64,000 nt of DNA, taken from NCBI GenBank assembly GCA_938084575.1, contig CALKFG010000006.1, forward strand, positions 322,542 to 386,541, given 5' to 3'. Positions within the stretch are counted from its first letter, which is position 1; each line of letters opens with the position of its first letter. A model generated the notes under the pieces. It searched no databases and was not told the DNA's origin. It worked only from the letters and a program-made list of their open reading frames with translations. The translations under genes were made by a program, and so were the position numbers. Below, in pieces: positions 29,901-37,518 of the stretch. The DNA comes from an uncultured Hyphomonadaceae bacterium (GTDB lineage Bacteria > Pseudomonadota > Alphaproteobacteria > Caulobacterales > Hyphomonadaceae).

Positions 29901-30596
29901 CCGGCTGCCATGGGGCAGGTGGTGCAGCCCCGGGGGGCTGGTCCCCTCGGGCGCTGGGATCTCGGGCCTCCGCTGAGGGTTGAGCTGCCCGGACAGGCGC
30001 TGGCGCGGGTTTCGACCGGTGCCATGCTGGCCGGTGCCAACCGGCTGCTGGTCCAGCATGACAGGGGCTGGGAGCTGATCGGCTTCAAGGATGCCGAATT
30101 GACCGCCCAGGGGCACTGGGCCCTGTCGGGCTTGCTGCGGGGGCTGGCGGGCAGCCCGGTGGGTGTTTTTGGGGCCGGCGCCCGATGTGTCCGGGTTGAT
30201 CCGGATCTGCGCGTGGCGGCGGTCTCCGCTTCCGAGATCGGGGTGGAGCTGATCTGGCAGGCTGGCGGCGGGGCACCCCGGCCGGTGCGGTTTGATGATC
30301 GGGCGGGCCGGCCCTGGCGGGTCGGACATTTGCGGGTACAGCCCGTCGGGACCGGCTGGAGGCTGCGCTGGACGCGGCGTGGTGCTGACATCGCGGTGGC
30401 CTGGGCGCTGCCGGAGGCCGAAAATCACGGCCGCTTCCGGCTGCGGGCCCTGCTGCCGGACGGGACCTGGGAAGAGACGGAAACCCGGCGGGCCGGGGCG
30501 GAGCTGGCGGGTCAGGTCTTGCAGGCCGAGGTGTCGGAAATCGGGCCCGACGGGCGCACAGGTCCATGGGTTTCCATTCTTCTGCCACGCGATTAA
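26925..30596 (+). CDS. GTA gp15 host-specificity/tail tip protein ('megatron', TIM-barrel-like domain)
   Basis: 1223 aa; LYGRMRVPGQLIWASRF…, TIM-barrel segment LSYAADWTEYG…FVAIDWYPPVTDWRD, KPVRLTELGCAAVDRGSNAPNRF; last gene of GTA cluster. Confidence 0.93.
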   Translation: MAQLVLSQIGATIGTHVLPQGLSVLGQSLSGAALGGTLGGLVGRTIDASLAPPVHGPRLHSLHIMESREGASLPLLYGRMRVPGQLIWASRFREQNRKVSAGKGGPKQVQYSYTVSLAVALCAGEVTRLGRVWANGAPLDLGDLNWRFYPGSADQMPDPLLQAVEGTDQVPAYRDTAYIVLEDLPLGPFGNRLPQLSFEVIRASAVYPGSLRQALTSINIIPASGEFVYATRPVRARRFPASERPLNLNASAREPDFLVSLAQMQADLPALTAATLQVAWFGDDLRAGVAKLRPGVETRDRDTVPYVWQVAGQKRGLAYRVSQQDGRPNYGGTPADQAVLEGLTALHQAGLATTLSPFLLMDIPAGTTRPGVDGKGPQPAFPWRGRIRSGADGQRAARAHIDAFMGQDGGFGYRHFILHYARLGAAFGRLEAFLIGSELVGLTRLRDDEGRFPFVEALISLAAEVRHILGPQVKLSYAADWTEYGAWQPTGQADALFPLDPLWASPDIDFVAIDWYPPVTDWRDGDQHIDARAGVPSVDDPGYLRTGMAGGEAYDWFYSDAADREAQRRTPIRDTAHGEDWVFRPKDVSGWWRHAHYPRRSGERQATPTGWSPKSKPVRLTELGCAAVDRGSNAPNRFLDPKSDDSGLPPFSTGQRDDVLQRRMLEAALDWAGQEPAIEQVSAWCWDARPWPAFPQRAEVWSDGDNWARGHWLNGRIGQISLGEVIDDLLSLAGLRTDVRALNGPVDGIALHGPVRLRDALAPFMAAFDLICLERDAALVFRPALLAGPPHSLGRPVSHSEFRTRSLMDKAPWALQLSYVSDTDAYAPSVVEARRRPQHTPDRAQLVLPMVLGAARARAIAAHLLDRMLDPGDWRVSLGLGSSMLEPGDHLADADGRLWRLIGLVDQGPVRQLELIPAPEALALPRALAPPDPGPPPVRPADPELWVIDGPRLDPAIVGPLLACAADPWPGPVTVRAGRDETGLTDRAVCDQPAAMGQVVQPRGAGPLGRWDLGPPLRVELPGQALARVSTGAMLAGANRLLVQHDRGWELIGFKDAELTAQGHWALSGLLRGLAGSPVGVFGAGARCVRVDPDLRVAAVSASEIGVELIWQAGGGAPRPVRFDDRAGRPWRVGHLRVQPVGTGWRLRWTRRGADIAVAWALPEAENHGRFRLRALLPDGTWEETETRRAGAELAGQVLQAEVSEIGPDGRTGPWVSILLPRD

Positions 30597-30629
30597 GACA
30601 GACCGAACAGTCTTCTGGACGAGCGTGGC

Positions 30630-31499
30630 ATGGCCAAAGATCTTTATGCGACATTGGGGGTCTCCCGATCGGCACCGGCCGACGAGATCCGGCGCGTCTA
30701 CAAGCGCAAGGTCAAGGAGCTGCACCCCGACCTGCACCCCGGTGATACCGCCAAGGCAGACGCCTTCAAGCAGGTCTCCGCGGCGTATGAAATTCTCGGG
30801 GATGAAACCCGTCGCCGGCAATATGACCGGGGTGAAATTGATGAGCAGGGTGCCCCGCGCGGCTTTGCCCGGGCTGGCCCGGGTGGTGCAGGTCCAGGGG
30901 GGCGGCCTGGTGGGTTTAGCCATTCGGGAAGCTTCCAGGGCGACCCGTTTGAAGACATTCTGTCGGGCATGTTTGGCGGTGGACGCCGGCGACCCGGTCC
31001 GCAGAAGGGCGGCGATATTCGCTATCAGGTCGAGGTCGCCTTTGAAGACGCCGCGCTCGGAGCCAAGCGGGAAATGACCATGGCGGATGGCCGGGTCCTG
31101 AATGTGTCGATACCGGCCGGCGTGGAGACCGGGCAGACCCTGCGGCTGAAAAGCCAGGGGCGGCCCTCGCCAAGTGGTGGCCCGCCCGGCGACGCGCTGC
31201 TCGAGCTGATCGTTCGCCAGAGCAAGGTCTGGATCCGCGACGGCGATGATCTGCGCATGAATGTACCGGTGCCGCTGAGCATAGCGGTGCTTGGAGGCAG
31301 CATCGAGGTCGCCACGCCGACCGGACCGATTACGCTGAAAATCCCTGAGGGATCGAATTCGGGTGCGGTCCTGCGCCTGCGACACAAGGGCATTCAGCGC
31401 AAGGGCGCCCCCGGCCATCTTTATGTCCGGCTGGAGATCATGATCGACCATCCCAAGGATCCCGACCTGCGAAAATGGGCCAAGTCGGTACGCAAATGA
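30630..31499 (+). CDS. DnaJ-class molecular chaperone
   Basis: J domain DLYATLGVSRSAPADEIRRVYKRKVKELHPDLHPGD; GGRPGGF G/F region; DnaJ C-terminal domain. Confidence 0.88.
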   Translation: MAKDLYATLGVSRSAPADEIRRVYKRKVKELHPDLHPGDTAKADAFKQVSAAYEILGDETRRRQYDRGEIDEQGAPRGFARAGPGGAGPGGRPGGFSHSGSFQGDPFEDILSGMFGGGRRRPGPQKGGDIRYQVEVAFEDAALGAKREMTMADGRVLNVSIPAGVETGQTLRLKSQGRPSPSGGPPGDALLELIVRQSKVWIRDGDDLRMNVPVPLSIAVLGGSIEVATPTGPITLKIPEGSNSGAVLRLRHKGIQRKGAPGHLYVRLEIMIDHPKDPDLRKWAKSVRK

Positions 31500-31558
31500 A
31501 CCGGGTTGCGGCTGGCCATTCACGCGACATTCAGAGCCAAGCGTCCATACAGCCGGGG

Positions 31559-31864
31559 ATGAAAGCTGTTCTGGCCTCTTGTGCGCTGATCCTGCTCGGC
31601 GTTGCCTTCGGGCCTGCACCGGCCCAGGCGCAATGGGCCGATTCCTTTTCGGCCGGGGAAGCCCGCACCGCCCGGGACAAGGGACAGGTCGTGCCCCTGC
31701 GGGATATTTTCAGACAGCTGCGCCAGCGCCATGGCGGCTACCAGATCGACGCAAACCTGTATGATCGCGGCGGCCGGCAAGTCTATATTATTGACTGGAT
31801 GACCGGTAAGGGCCGCCGGCTGCAGGTGACCGTGGATGCAAGAACAGGACGAATCCTGTCGTGA
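31559..31864 (+). CDS. Secreted PepSY-domain protein, FeuN-like
   Basis: Signal peptide MKAVLASCALILLGVAFGPAPAQA; VPLRDIFRQLRQRHGGYQIDANLYDRGGRQVYIIDWMTGKGRRLQVTVDARTGRIL; directly upstream of RR/HK. Confidence 0.72.
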   Translation: MKAVLASCALILLGVAFGPAPAQAQWADSFSAGEARTARDKGQVVPLRDIFRQLRQRHGGYQIDANLYDRGGRQVYIIDWMTGKGRRLQVTVDARTGRILS

Positions 31865-31880
31865 GGATAAGGAGACAAAG

Positions 31881-32567
31881 ATGCGTATTCTTGTCGTAGA
31901 AGACGAGGCCGATCTCCGGCGTCAGCTGGGAGACGCCCTGACCCATGCCGGCTATGCAGTTGATCTTGCGGCTGACGGCGAGGAGGGGCATTTTCTGGGT
32001 GATACCGAACCCTATGATGCGGTCATCCTCGATCTTGGCCTGCCGAAAATGGATGGTGTCTCCATTCTTGAACGCTGGCGCGGCGATGGTCACATCTTCC
32101 CGGTCATGATCCTGACGGCCCGGGACCGCTGGAGTGAAAAAGTCGCGGGTTTCGATGCCGGGGCCGATGATTATGTGACCAAGCCGTTTTACACTGAGGA
32201 GGTCCTGGCCCGGCTGCGGGCCCTGTTGCGCCGGGCATCCGGGCACGCGGTCGCCGCCATCGATGTCGGCGCGCTGCGTCTCGACACGCGGGCGGCGCGG
32301 GCAACGATTAATGGCGATCCGATCAAGCTGACGGCGCACGAATACAAGGTTCTGGCCTATTTGATCCATCATCAGGGCCGGGTCGTGCCGCGGACCGAGC
32401 TGGTAGAGCATATTTATGACCAGGATTTTGACCGCGACTCCAACACGATAGAGGTCTTTATCGGCCGGCTGCGCAAGAAGATTGGCGGCGACCGGATCGA
32501 AACGGAACGTGGCCTGGGGTACAGGCTGGTCACGCCGGAAGCTGAACAAAACCGTGTCAGCGGATAA
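31881..32567 (+). CDS. OmpR/PhoP-family response regulator, FeuP-like
   Basis: MRILVVEDEADLRRQL… receiver + winged helix (RTELVEHIYDQDFDRDSNTIEVFIGRLRKKI). Confidence 0.88.
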   Translation: MRILVVEDEADLRRQLGDALTHAGYAVDLAADGEEGHFLGDTEPYDAVILDLGLPKMDGVSILERWRGDGHIFPVMILTARDRWSEKVAGFDAGADDYVTKPFYTEEVLARLRALLRRASGHAVAAIDVGALRLDTRAARATINGDPIKLTAHEYKVLAYLIHHQGRVVPRTELVEHIYDQDFDRDSNTIEVFIGRLRKKIGGDRIETERGLGYRLVTPEAEQNRVSG

Positions 32568-33990
32568 GCCGGGCGGCGATCCGCCTCGTGCGGGCCTCAT
32601 GGGGCGACTGGCGGGGCATCGCCTGTCGCTGGCGCAGCGCCTGCTGATCGGGGCCCTGATCTGGAGCATCGCGGTTGTGATCGGTGGCGTCGTCGCCCTG
32701 TCGGCCGCCTACCGTGCCCAGTCGCTCAGCCTGCTCGAGCAGGAGCTTGAATCCACGCTCGTCACGATTTCCCGAGCCATCGATGTCGACCCGGGCGGTG
32801 GTCTGGTTCAGGATGCTGACAAATTGCCCAAGGACCCCCGCTATGACATCCCGCTGTCGGGACGGTACTGGGCGGTGGTCTCGCTCGACCCGTCGGGACA
32901 GCCCGGGGAGGATATCCGTCCGCGCAGTGTCTGGGATGGCAATTTGCCGCTTCCCGCCACGATGATCCGCGAAGCCGTGGCGATGCCCGGCGATATCATT
33001 GGTGGCAACGCAGAAGGACCGGCCGGAGAGCCTGTCCGCGTCGCGGTCCAGTCGGTTATATTGCCGGCCTCCGACAGGCCGGTTCTGCTGGTGGCGGCTT
33101 TCGACCGGACCCAGACCGATGAGGGCGCCAACCGGCTGCGGAATATCCTTCTGGTTGCCATGTTGGCGCTGGCGGCAGGGACGCTTCTCGCCCTGGTTTT
33201 CGGGCTGCGTTATGCGCTGCGCCCCCTGGAGCGGATCCAGCTGGACATCAATGCGGTCAGGGAAGGCCGGCGCGCCGTTCTGTCGGAGGACTATCCGGTC
33301 GAGGTCCGTCCCCTGACGGAGGCGCTCAACCGGCTTCTGGAACACAACCGTGCGGTTGTGTCCCGCGCGCGCACCCATGTGGGCAATCTGGCACATGCGC
33401 TGAAGACGCCGCTGGCTGTCCTGCGCAACGAAGCTGGCGGGGAGAGCCAGCTGGACGACGTGGTGCGCCGACAGACCGAGGCGATGAGAGCCAATGTCGA
33501 ACATTATCTGCAGCGGGCTCAGGCTGCAGCGCGTGCCGAAGTGCTCGGTGCCCGTGCGCCTGTGAGCCCCACGCTGGATGGGTTGGCGCGGATGATGAAT
33601 CGGCTTTATGGCCACGAGGGCAAATCCGTGGAAATTGACTCCGAGGCGGACCTGGTGGCCCGGGCAGAAGTGCAGGATCTGGAAGAAATGCTGGGAAATC
33701 TGATCGACAATGCCTGCAAATGGGCGCGCCGTGAGGTTCATATTGTCGCGCATGCCGTGGACGAGGACAGCCTGATCATCACCATAGATGATGATGGGCC
33801 GGGCCTCTCGCCGGCGCAGCGTGAACCGGCCATGAAGCGCGGCGTCCGCCTCGATGAGACGGCACCGGGCACCGGCCTGGGCCTGTCCATTGTCGCCGAT
33901 CTTGCCGATATGAATGGCGGCGCGCTTGAACTTGGCACTTCGGCTCCCGGCGGTTTATCTGCGCGCCTCAGACTTCGGCGGGCGGCGTGA
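32554..33990 (+). CDS. Sensor histidine kinase, FeuQ-like
   Basis: Two TM segments, HAMP-like region, H-box ARTHVGNLAHALKTPLAVLRNEA, HATPase DDGPGLSP…GTGLGLSIV; GTG start proposed at 32554. Confidence 0.85.
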   Translation: MSADKPGGDPPRAGLMGRLAGHRLSLAQRLLIGALIWSIAVVIGGVVALSAAYRAQSLSLLEQELESTLVTISRAIDVDPGGGLVQDADKLPKDPRYDIPLSGRYWAVVSLDPSGQPGEDIRPRSVWDGNLPLPATMIREAVAMPGDIIGGNAEGPAGEPVRVAVQSVILPASDRPVLLVAAFDRTQTDEGANRLRNILLVAMLALAAGTLLALVFGLRYALRPLERIQLDINAVREGRRAVLSEDYPVEVRPLTEALNRLLEHNRAVVSRARTHVGNLAHALKTPLAVLRNEAGGESQLDDVVRRQTEAMRANVEHYLQRAQAAARAEVLGARAPVSPTLDGLARMMNRLYGHEGKSVEIDSEADLVARAEVQDLEEMLGNLIDNACKWARREVHIVAHAVDEDSLIITIDDDGPGLSPAQREPAMKRGVRLDETAPGTGLGLSIVADLADMNGGALELGTSAPGGLSARLRLRRAA

Positions 33991-34583
33991 TGCGGCGGGA
34001 CCTGATCTGCCTGGCTCTGGTCGTTGTCGGGGCCAGTGCGGTCTATGTCTGGATGGGACGTCCGGGCCTTCCGGATCAGCCCTTCACCGAGCGGGCGGCG
34101 GAAATTGCGCAGCGGGATGTCCGCGATCTCACCCCCGACGAATTTCTGACACGTCTTCAGGGGGTCGCTCAGGAGCGTCCGGACCTTCCGGATCCGCATT
34201 ATTATATCGGGATCCTGTTGCAGGGTCAGGGGCGGGACGAAGATGCCATCCGGGCCTTCCAGGCTGCTCTGCGCCGGGATGAGCGGCATGTGCCGTCTCT
34301 GATCGGGCTGGCCGATACGCTGGTTATGCGGGAAACCGGCACGCTGATCCCGATTGCCGAGCGGTTGTATGCCCAGGCCTGGCAGATTGATTCAGGTGAG
34401 GTCCGGGCCGGGTTCCTGGCCGGGCTCGCGGCCTGGCGGGACGGGCGGGCGGAAGAGGCCGAGGCGAGATGGTCCGCGGTGGAGTCCGGACTTGGCGAGG
34501 ATGCGTCTGAACTGGCTGAATTTCGCAACTGGGTACAGGGCGCGCGCGACGACGTGCCCGCGGTAGAAGAAGCGCAACCATGA
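33987..34583 (+). CDS. ccmI: Cytochrome c biogenesis TPR protein CcmI/CycH-like
   Basis: N-terminal TM, TPR repeats (DPHYYIGILLQGQGRDEDAIRAFQAALRRD); position before ccmE. Confidence 0.75.
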   Translation: MMRRDLICLALVVVGASAVYVWMGRPGLPDQPFTERAAEIAQRDVRDLTPDEFLTRLQGVAQERPDLPDPHYYIGILLQGQGRDEDAIRAFQAALRRDERHVPSLIGLADTLVMRETGTLIPIAERLYAQAWQIDSGEVRAGFLAGLAAWRDGRAEEAEARWSAVESGLGEDASELAEFRNWVQGARDDVPAVEEAQP

Positions 34584-34626
34584 CGCAGTGGTATGCGGTC
34601 CAACGCATCGATATATATGGTCGGTC

Positions 34627-35058
34627 ATGAGAGCACGAACCAAACGTCTTTATGCGGTCGGTGCGGCAAGCCTGCTTGTCCTGTCGAGCCTCGGCCTGGC
34701 CTTTGTTGCCCTGGGGCAGCGCGCCGACCTCTTTTACACACCCCAAATGCTGGTTGAGCGGGGCCAGCCAGAGCCGGGCAAACGCGTCCGGCTTGGAGGG
34801 TTTGTGCAATCCGGGTCGCTGGATTATGGCGAAGGCGCTGAATTGTTTTTCACTGTTGAGGATGGCTCAGAGGCTACGGTGCGTGTGACCTATACCGGGA
34901 TCACGCCTGACCTGTTCCGGGAAGGCCAGGGGGTCGTGGCGACCGGCCGCTTCGGGGAAAGCTCTGATCTGTTCGAAGCTGAACAAATCCTCGCCAAGCA
35001 TGACGAAAATTACCAGCCGCGAGAGCTGAGAGACCTGCAGGCGGCGCCCGCCTCATGA
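34627..35058 (+). CDS. ccmE: Cytochrome c maturation protein CcmE (heme chaperone)
   Basis: LFYTPQMLVERG…RVRLGGFVQSGSL…VTYTGITPDLFREGQGVVATGRF…ILAKHDENYQP (heme-binding His). Confidence 0.93.
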   Translation: MRARTKRLYAVGAASLLVLSSLGLAFVALGQRADLFYTPQMLVERGQPEPGKRVRLGGFVQSGSLDYGEGAELFFTVEDGSEATVRVTYTGITPDLFREGQGVVATGRFGESSDLFEAEQILAKHDENYQPRELRDLQAAPAS

Positions 35059-36962
35059 TCGAAGCCGGTCATTTCTTCGCCTGCCTCGCCCTGATGCTGA
35101 GCCTTTGGCTCGCTTTTGCCGGACTGGGCGGGGACCGGCGCCTGGCGGGACGGGTCGCCTGCGGCCTGTTCCTGGCTCTGGCACTGTCATTTCTCACCTT
35201 GATCGTGGCCTTCATGCGGTCGGATTTTTCGGTGGCGCTTGTTGCCAGTAACAGCCACACCATGAAGCCGCTGTTGTACAAATTCGCCGGCACATGGGGC
35301 AATCATGAAGGGTCGATGGCCCTGTGGTGTCTCGTCATGGGGGGCTTCGCGGCCGCCGGGGCGCTGCTGATGCGGTCAGAGCGGCCGGTCTTTGAGGCCA
35401 GGACCCTCGGCGTTCAGGGCCTGCTGACCAGCGGCGCGCTGGCTTATTTGTTGTTTGCCTCATCGCCGTTCACCCGCCTTGAGGCGCCGCCCCTGCAGGG
35501 CGCCGACCTCAATCCGCTGCTTCAGGATCCGGCTTTGGCAGCCCATCCTCCGATGCTGTATCTGGGGTATGTCGGATATTCTTTTGTCTTTGCAATGGCG
35601 GCTGCCGGTCTGCTGGAGGGGCGCGTTGACCGGGTCTGGGCCCGGATTGCCCGGCCATGGGCCATGGCGGCCTTTGTGCCTCTGACCCTCGGTATCGGGC
35701 TGGGCTCCTATTGGGCCTATTATGAGCTGGGATGGGGCGGATGGTGGTTCTGGGACCCGGTCGAAAATGCCAGCCTCATGCCCTGGCTTGTTGGCGCAGC
35801 CTTTCTCCATTCCGTCGTGGTCACGGAAAAGCGTGACAGCCTCCGGGCCTGGACGGTGCTGCTGGCGGTCATGGCGTTCTGCTTTTCCATACTGGGCGCA
35901 TTCCTCGTCCGGTCGGGCCTGTTGACCAGCGTTCATGCCTTTGCGGTTGATCCGACCCGTGGGGCCCTGCTTCTCACCGGTCTGCTGGTCTATGGTGGCG
36001 GGGCGCTGGGTCTGTTCGCCCTGCGCGCGCCCCGTCTCAAGGGCGGTCCGGCGCATTTGCTGGTCAGTCGTGAGGGCGCGATTATCGGTAACAATCTGGT
36101 GCTGTCGGTGGCCACGCTGACCGTGCTTCTTGGCACGCTGTTTCCGCTGCTCGCCGAGGCCTTCGGCCAGGTCATGTCGGTCGGGGAGCCCTATTTCAGC
36201 CTGACGTTCACGCCGATCATGGCGCTGGCGCTGGTTGCCCTGCCAGTGGTTCAGGCGTGGAGCTGGGGCAAGGCCGACTGGAGGTCTGTCTGGCGCTGGG
36301 CACTTGGATTTGCGGCGATTGTTGCGGTGTTCTGGCTGTTCGGCGTGGCGGCATTCGATATCCCGCTGCTGGCCGGGACAGGGTTCGCGCTGGGAGTCTG
36401 GCTTGTGTTTGGCGCGGCGTGGGAAATCTGGCGCCGGGCCGGAAGCCTGCGACGTCTGGGACGCCTGCCAGCCCGGGTCTGGGGCATGACGCTCGCGCAT
36501 GCCGGCCTTGGCGTGTTTACCCTCGGAGCGGTGGGCGAAACCGCGCTTCGGTTTCATGGAACTCTGGCCCTGCAGCAGGGCCAGGAGGTCGAGCTGGCTG
36601 GCTGGACCTTCCGTCTGGATGATGTCGATTCGATTGAGGGGCCCAACTGGTATGCCGACCGGGCGTATCTGACGGTCATGCGGGGCGAGCGCGCCGCCGT
36701 GCTTGAACCGGAGAAACGGATTTATCCCGCGGCCCGCATGCCGACAACAGAAACCGCAATCTACACAATGGGTGCGACCGACCTGTATGTTGCCCTGGGC
36801 GATCGACGGACGGTTGAGGGCACACCCCGCTGGACGTTTGAGGTCTTTATCAACCCGATGATCGGCCTGGTTTATTGGGGTGTTTGCCTGATCGGGCTGG
36901 GTGGCCTGTTAAGCCTGCTGCCGCGGGCGCGGCGCCGGCGTACGGCGGGAGACGCCGCATGA
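35055..36962 (+). CDS. ccmF: Heme lyase CcmF
   Basis: KFAGTWGNHEGSMALWCLV; WWD-type GWGGWWFWDPVENASLMPWL; multi-TM. Confidence 0.95.
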   Translation: MIEAGHFFACLALMLSLWLAFAGLGGDRRLAGRVACGLFLALALSFLTLIVAFMRSDFSVALVASNSHTMKPLLYKFAGTWGNHEGSMALWCLVMGGFAAAGALLMRSERPVFEARTLGVQGLLTSGALAYLLFASSPFTRLEAPPLQGADLNPLLQDPALAAHPPMLYLGYVGYSFVFAMAAAGLLEGRVDRVWARIARPWAMAAFVPLTLGIGLGSYWAYYELGWGGWWFWDPVENASLMPWLVGAAFLHSVVVTEKRDSLRAWTVLLAVMAFCFSILGAFLVRSGLLTSVHAFAVDPTRGALLLTGLLVYGGGALGLFALRAPRLKGGPAHLLVSREGAIIGNNLVLSVATLTVLLGTLFPLLAEAFGQVMSVGEPYFSLTFTPIMALALVALPVVQAWSWGKADWRSVWRWALGFAAIVAVFWLFGVAAFDIPLLAGTGFALGVWLVFGAAWEIWRRAGSLRRLGRLPARVWGMTLAHAGLGVFTLGAVGETALRFHGTLALQQGQEVELAGWTFRLDDVDSIEGPNWYADRAYLTVMRGERAAVLEPEKRIYPAARMPTTETAIYTMGATDLYVALGDRRTVEGTPRWTFEVFINPMIGLVYWGVCLIGLGGLLSLLPRARRRRTAGDAA

Positions 36963-37408
36963 TGCAGGCGTGCCTTCTGTCGCTGGTTCTGTCCCTTTTG
37001 CAGGTCGGGACCATGCTCGAAGATCCTGCGGCCGAAGCGCGGGCACAGGACCTGATGCGCGAGATCAGGTGCGTTGCCTGTGAGAATGAACCGATCAGCC
37101 AGTCCGGGTCTGATATTGCCGCAGATATGCGGGACCGGGTTCGCGCCATGGTCGCTGCCGGGGAAAGCGATGATGACATTCGCGACTGGTTCGTGACCCG
37201 ATATGGCGATTTCGTCCTGTTTCGTCCCCGCGCCGATGGGGTGTCGGGGGGCTTGCTGTGGGGCCTGCCGTTTTTCCTGCTCGCGGTGGGCGCAGCCTGG
37301 CTTGTTGTCCGGCGCCGGGAACAGGATGACGCGGGCTCAGGGATCGAGGCGGTCCCGGCGGAGGGTGCCGAATTCGATGCCAGCGGGGCGGAGGAAAACG
37401 CCCGATGA
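36959..37408 (+). CDS. ccmH: Cytochrome c maturation protein CcmH (CycL)
   Basis: LMREIRCVACENEPISQSGSDIAADMRDRVR…FVTRYGDFVLFRPR. Confidence 0.93.
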   Translation: MMQACLLSLVLSLLQVGTMLEDPAAEARAQDLMREIRCVACENEPISQSGSDIAADMRDRVRAMVAAGESDDDIRDWFVTRYGDFVLFRPRADGVSGGLLWGLPFFLLAVGAAWLVVRRREQDDAGSGIEAVPAEGAEFDASGAEENAR

Positions 37409-37441
37409 CCATGGCGCCGCGACAGACAGCTAAAAGATGTT

Positions 37442-37473
37442 TAATGCCGAAGAGGGTGGCGCTTCCGGCATTA
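37442..37473. repeat. Inverted repeat TAATGCCG…CGGCATTA in ccmH-degP intergenic region
   Basis: 8-bp perfect arms, extendable with one bulge; no T-run after it on plus strand. Confidence 0.6.
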
Positions 37474-37518
37474 CAGCATCAGATAAGAGTCACACATCAT
37501 ACTGAGGAATAGAAGCGT

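Noticed and set aside
18563-30596. Interpretation as an integrated prophage
   Set aside because: No integrase, repressor, replication or lysogeny genes, no att-like repeats seen, and gene order and families match alphaproteobacterial GTAs.
26874-31619. Very long antisense ORFs (727 aa at 26874-29057, 834 aa at 29115-31619) opposite gp15/dnaJ
   Set aside because: Low-complexity Arg/Gln/Gly/Pro-rich translations mirror high-GC third-position bias of the sense genes; no recognisable domains. GC artefacts.
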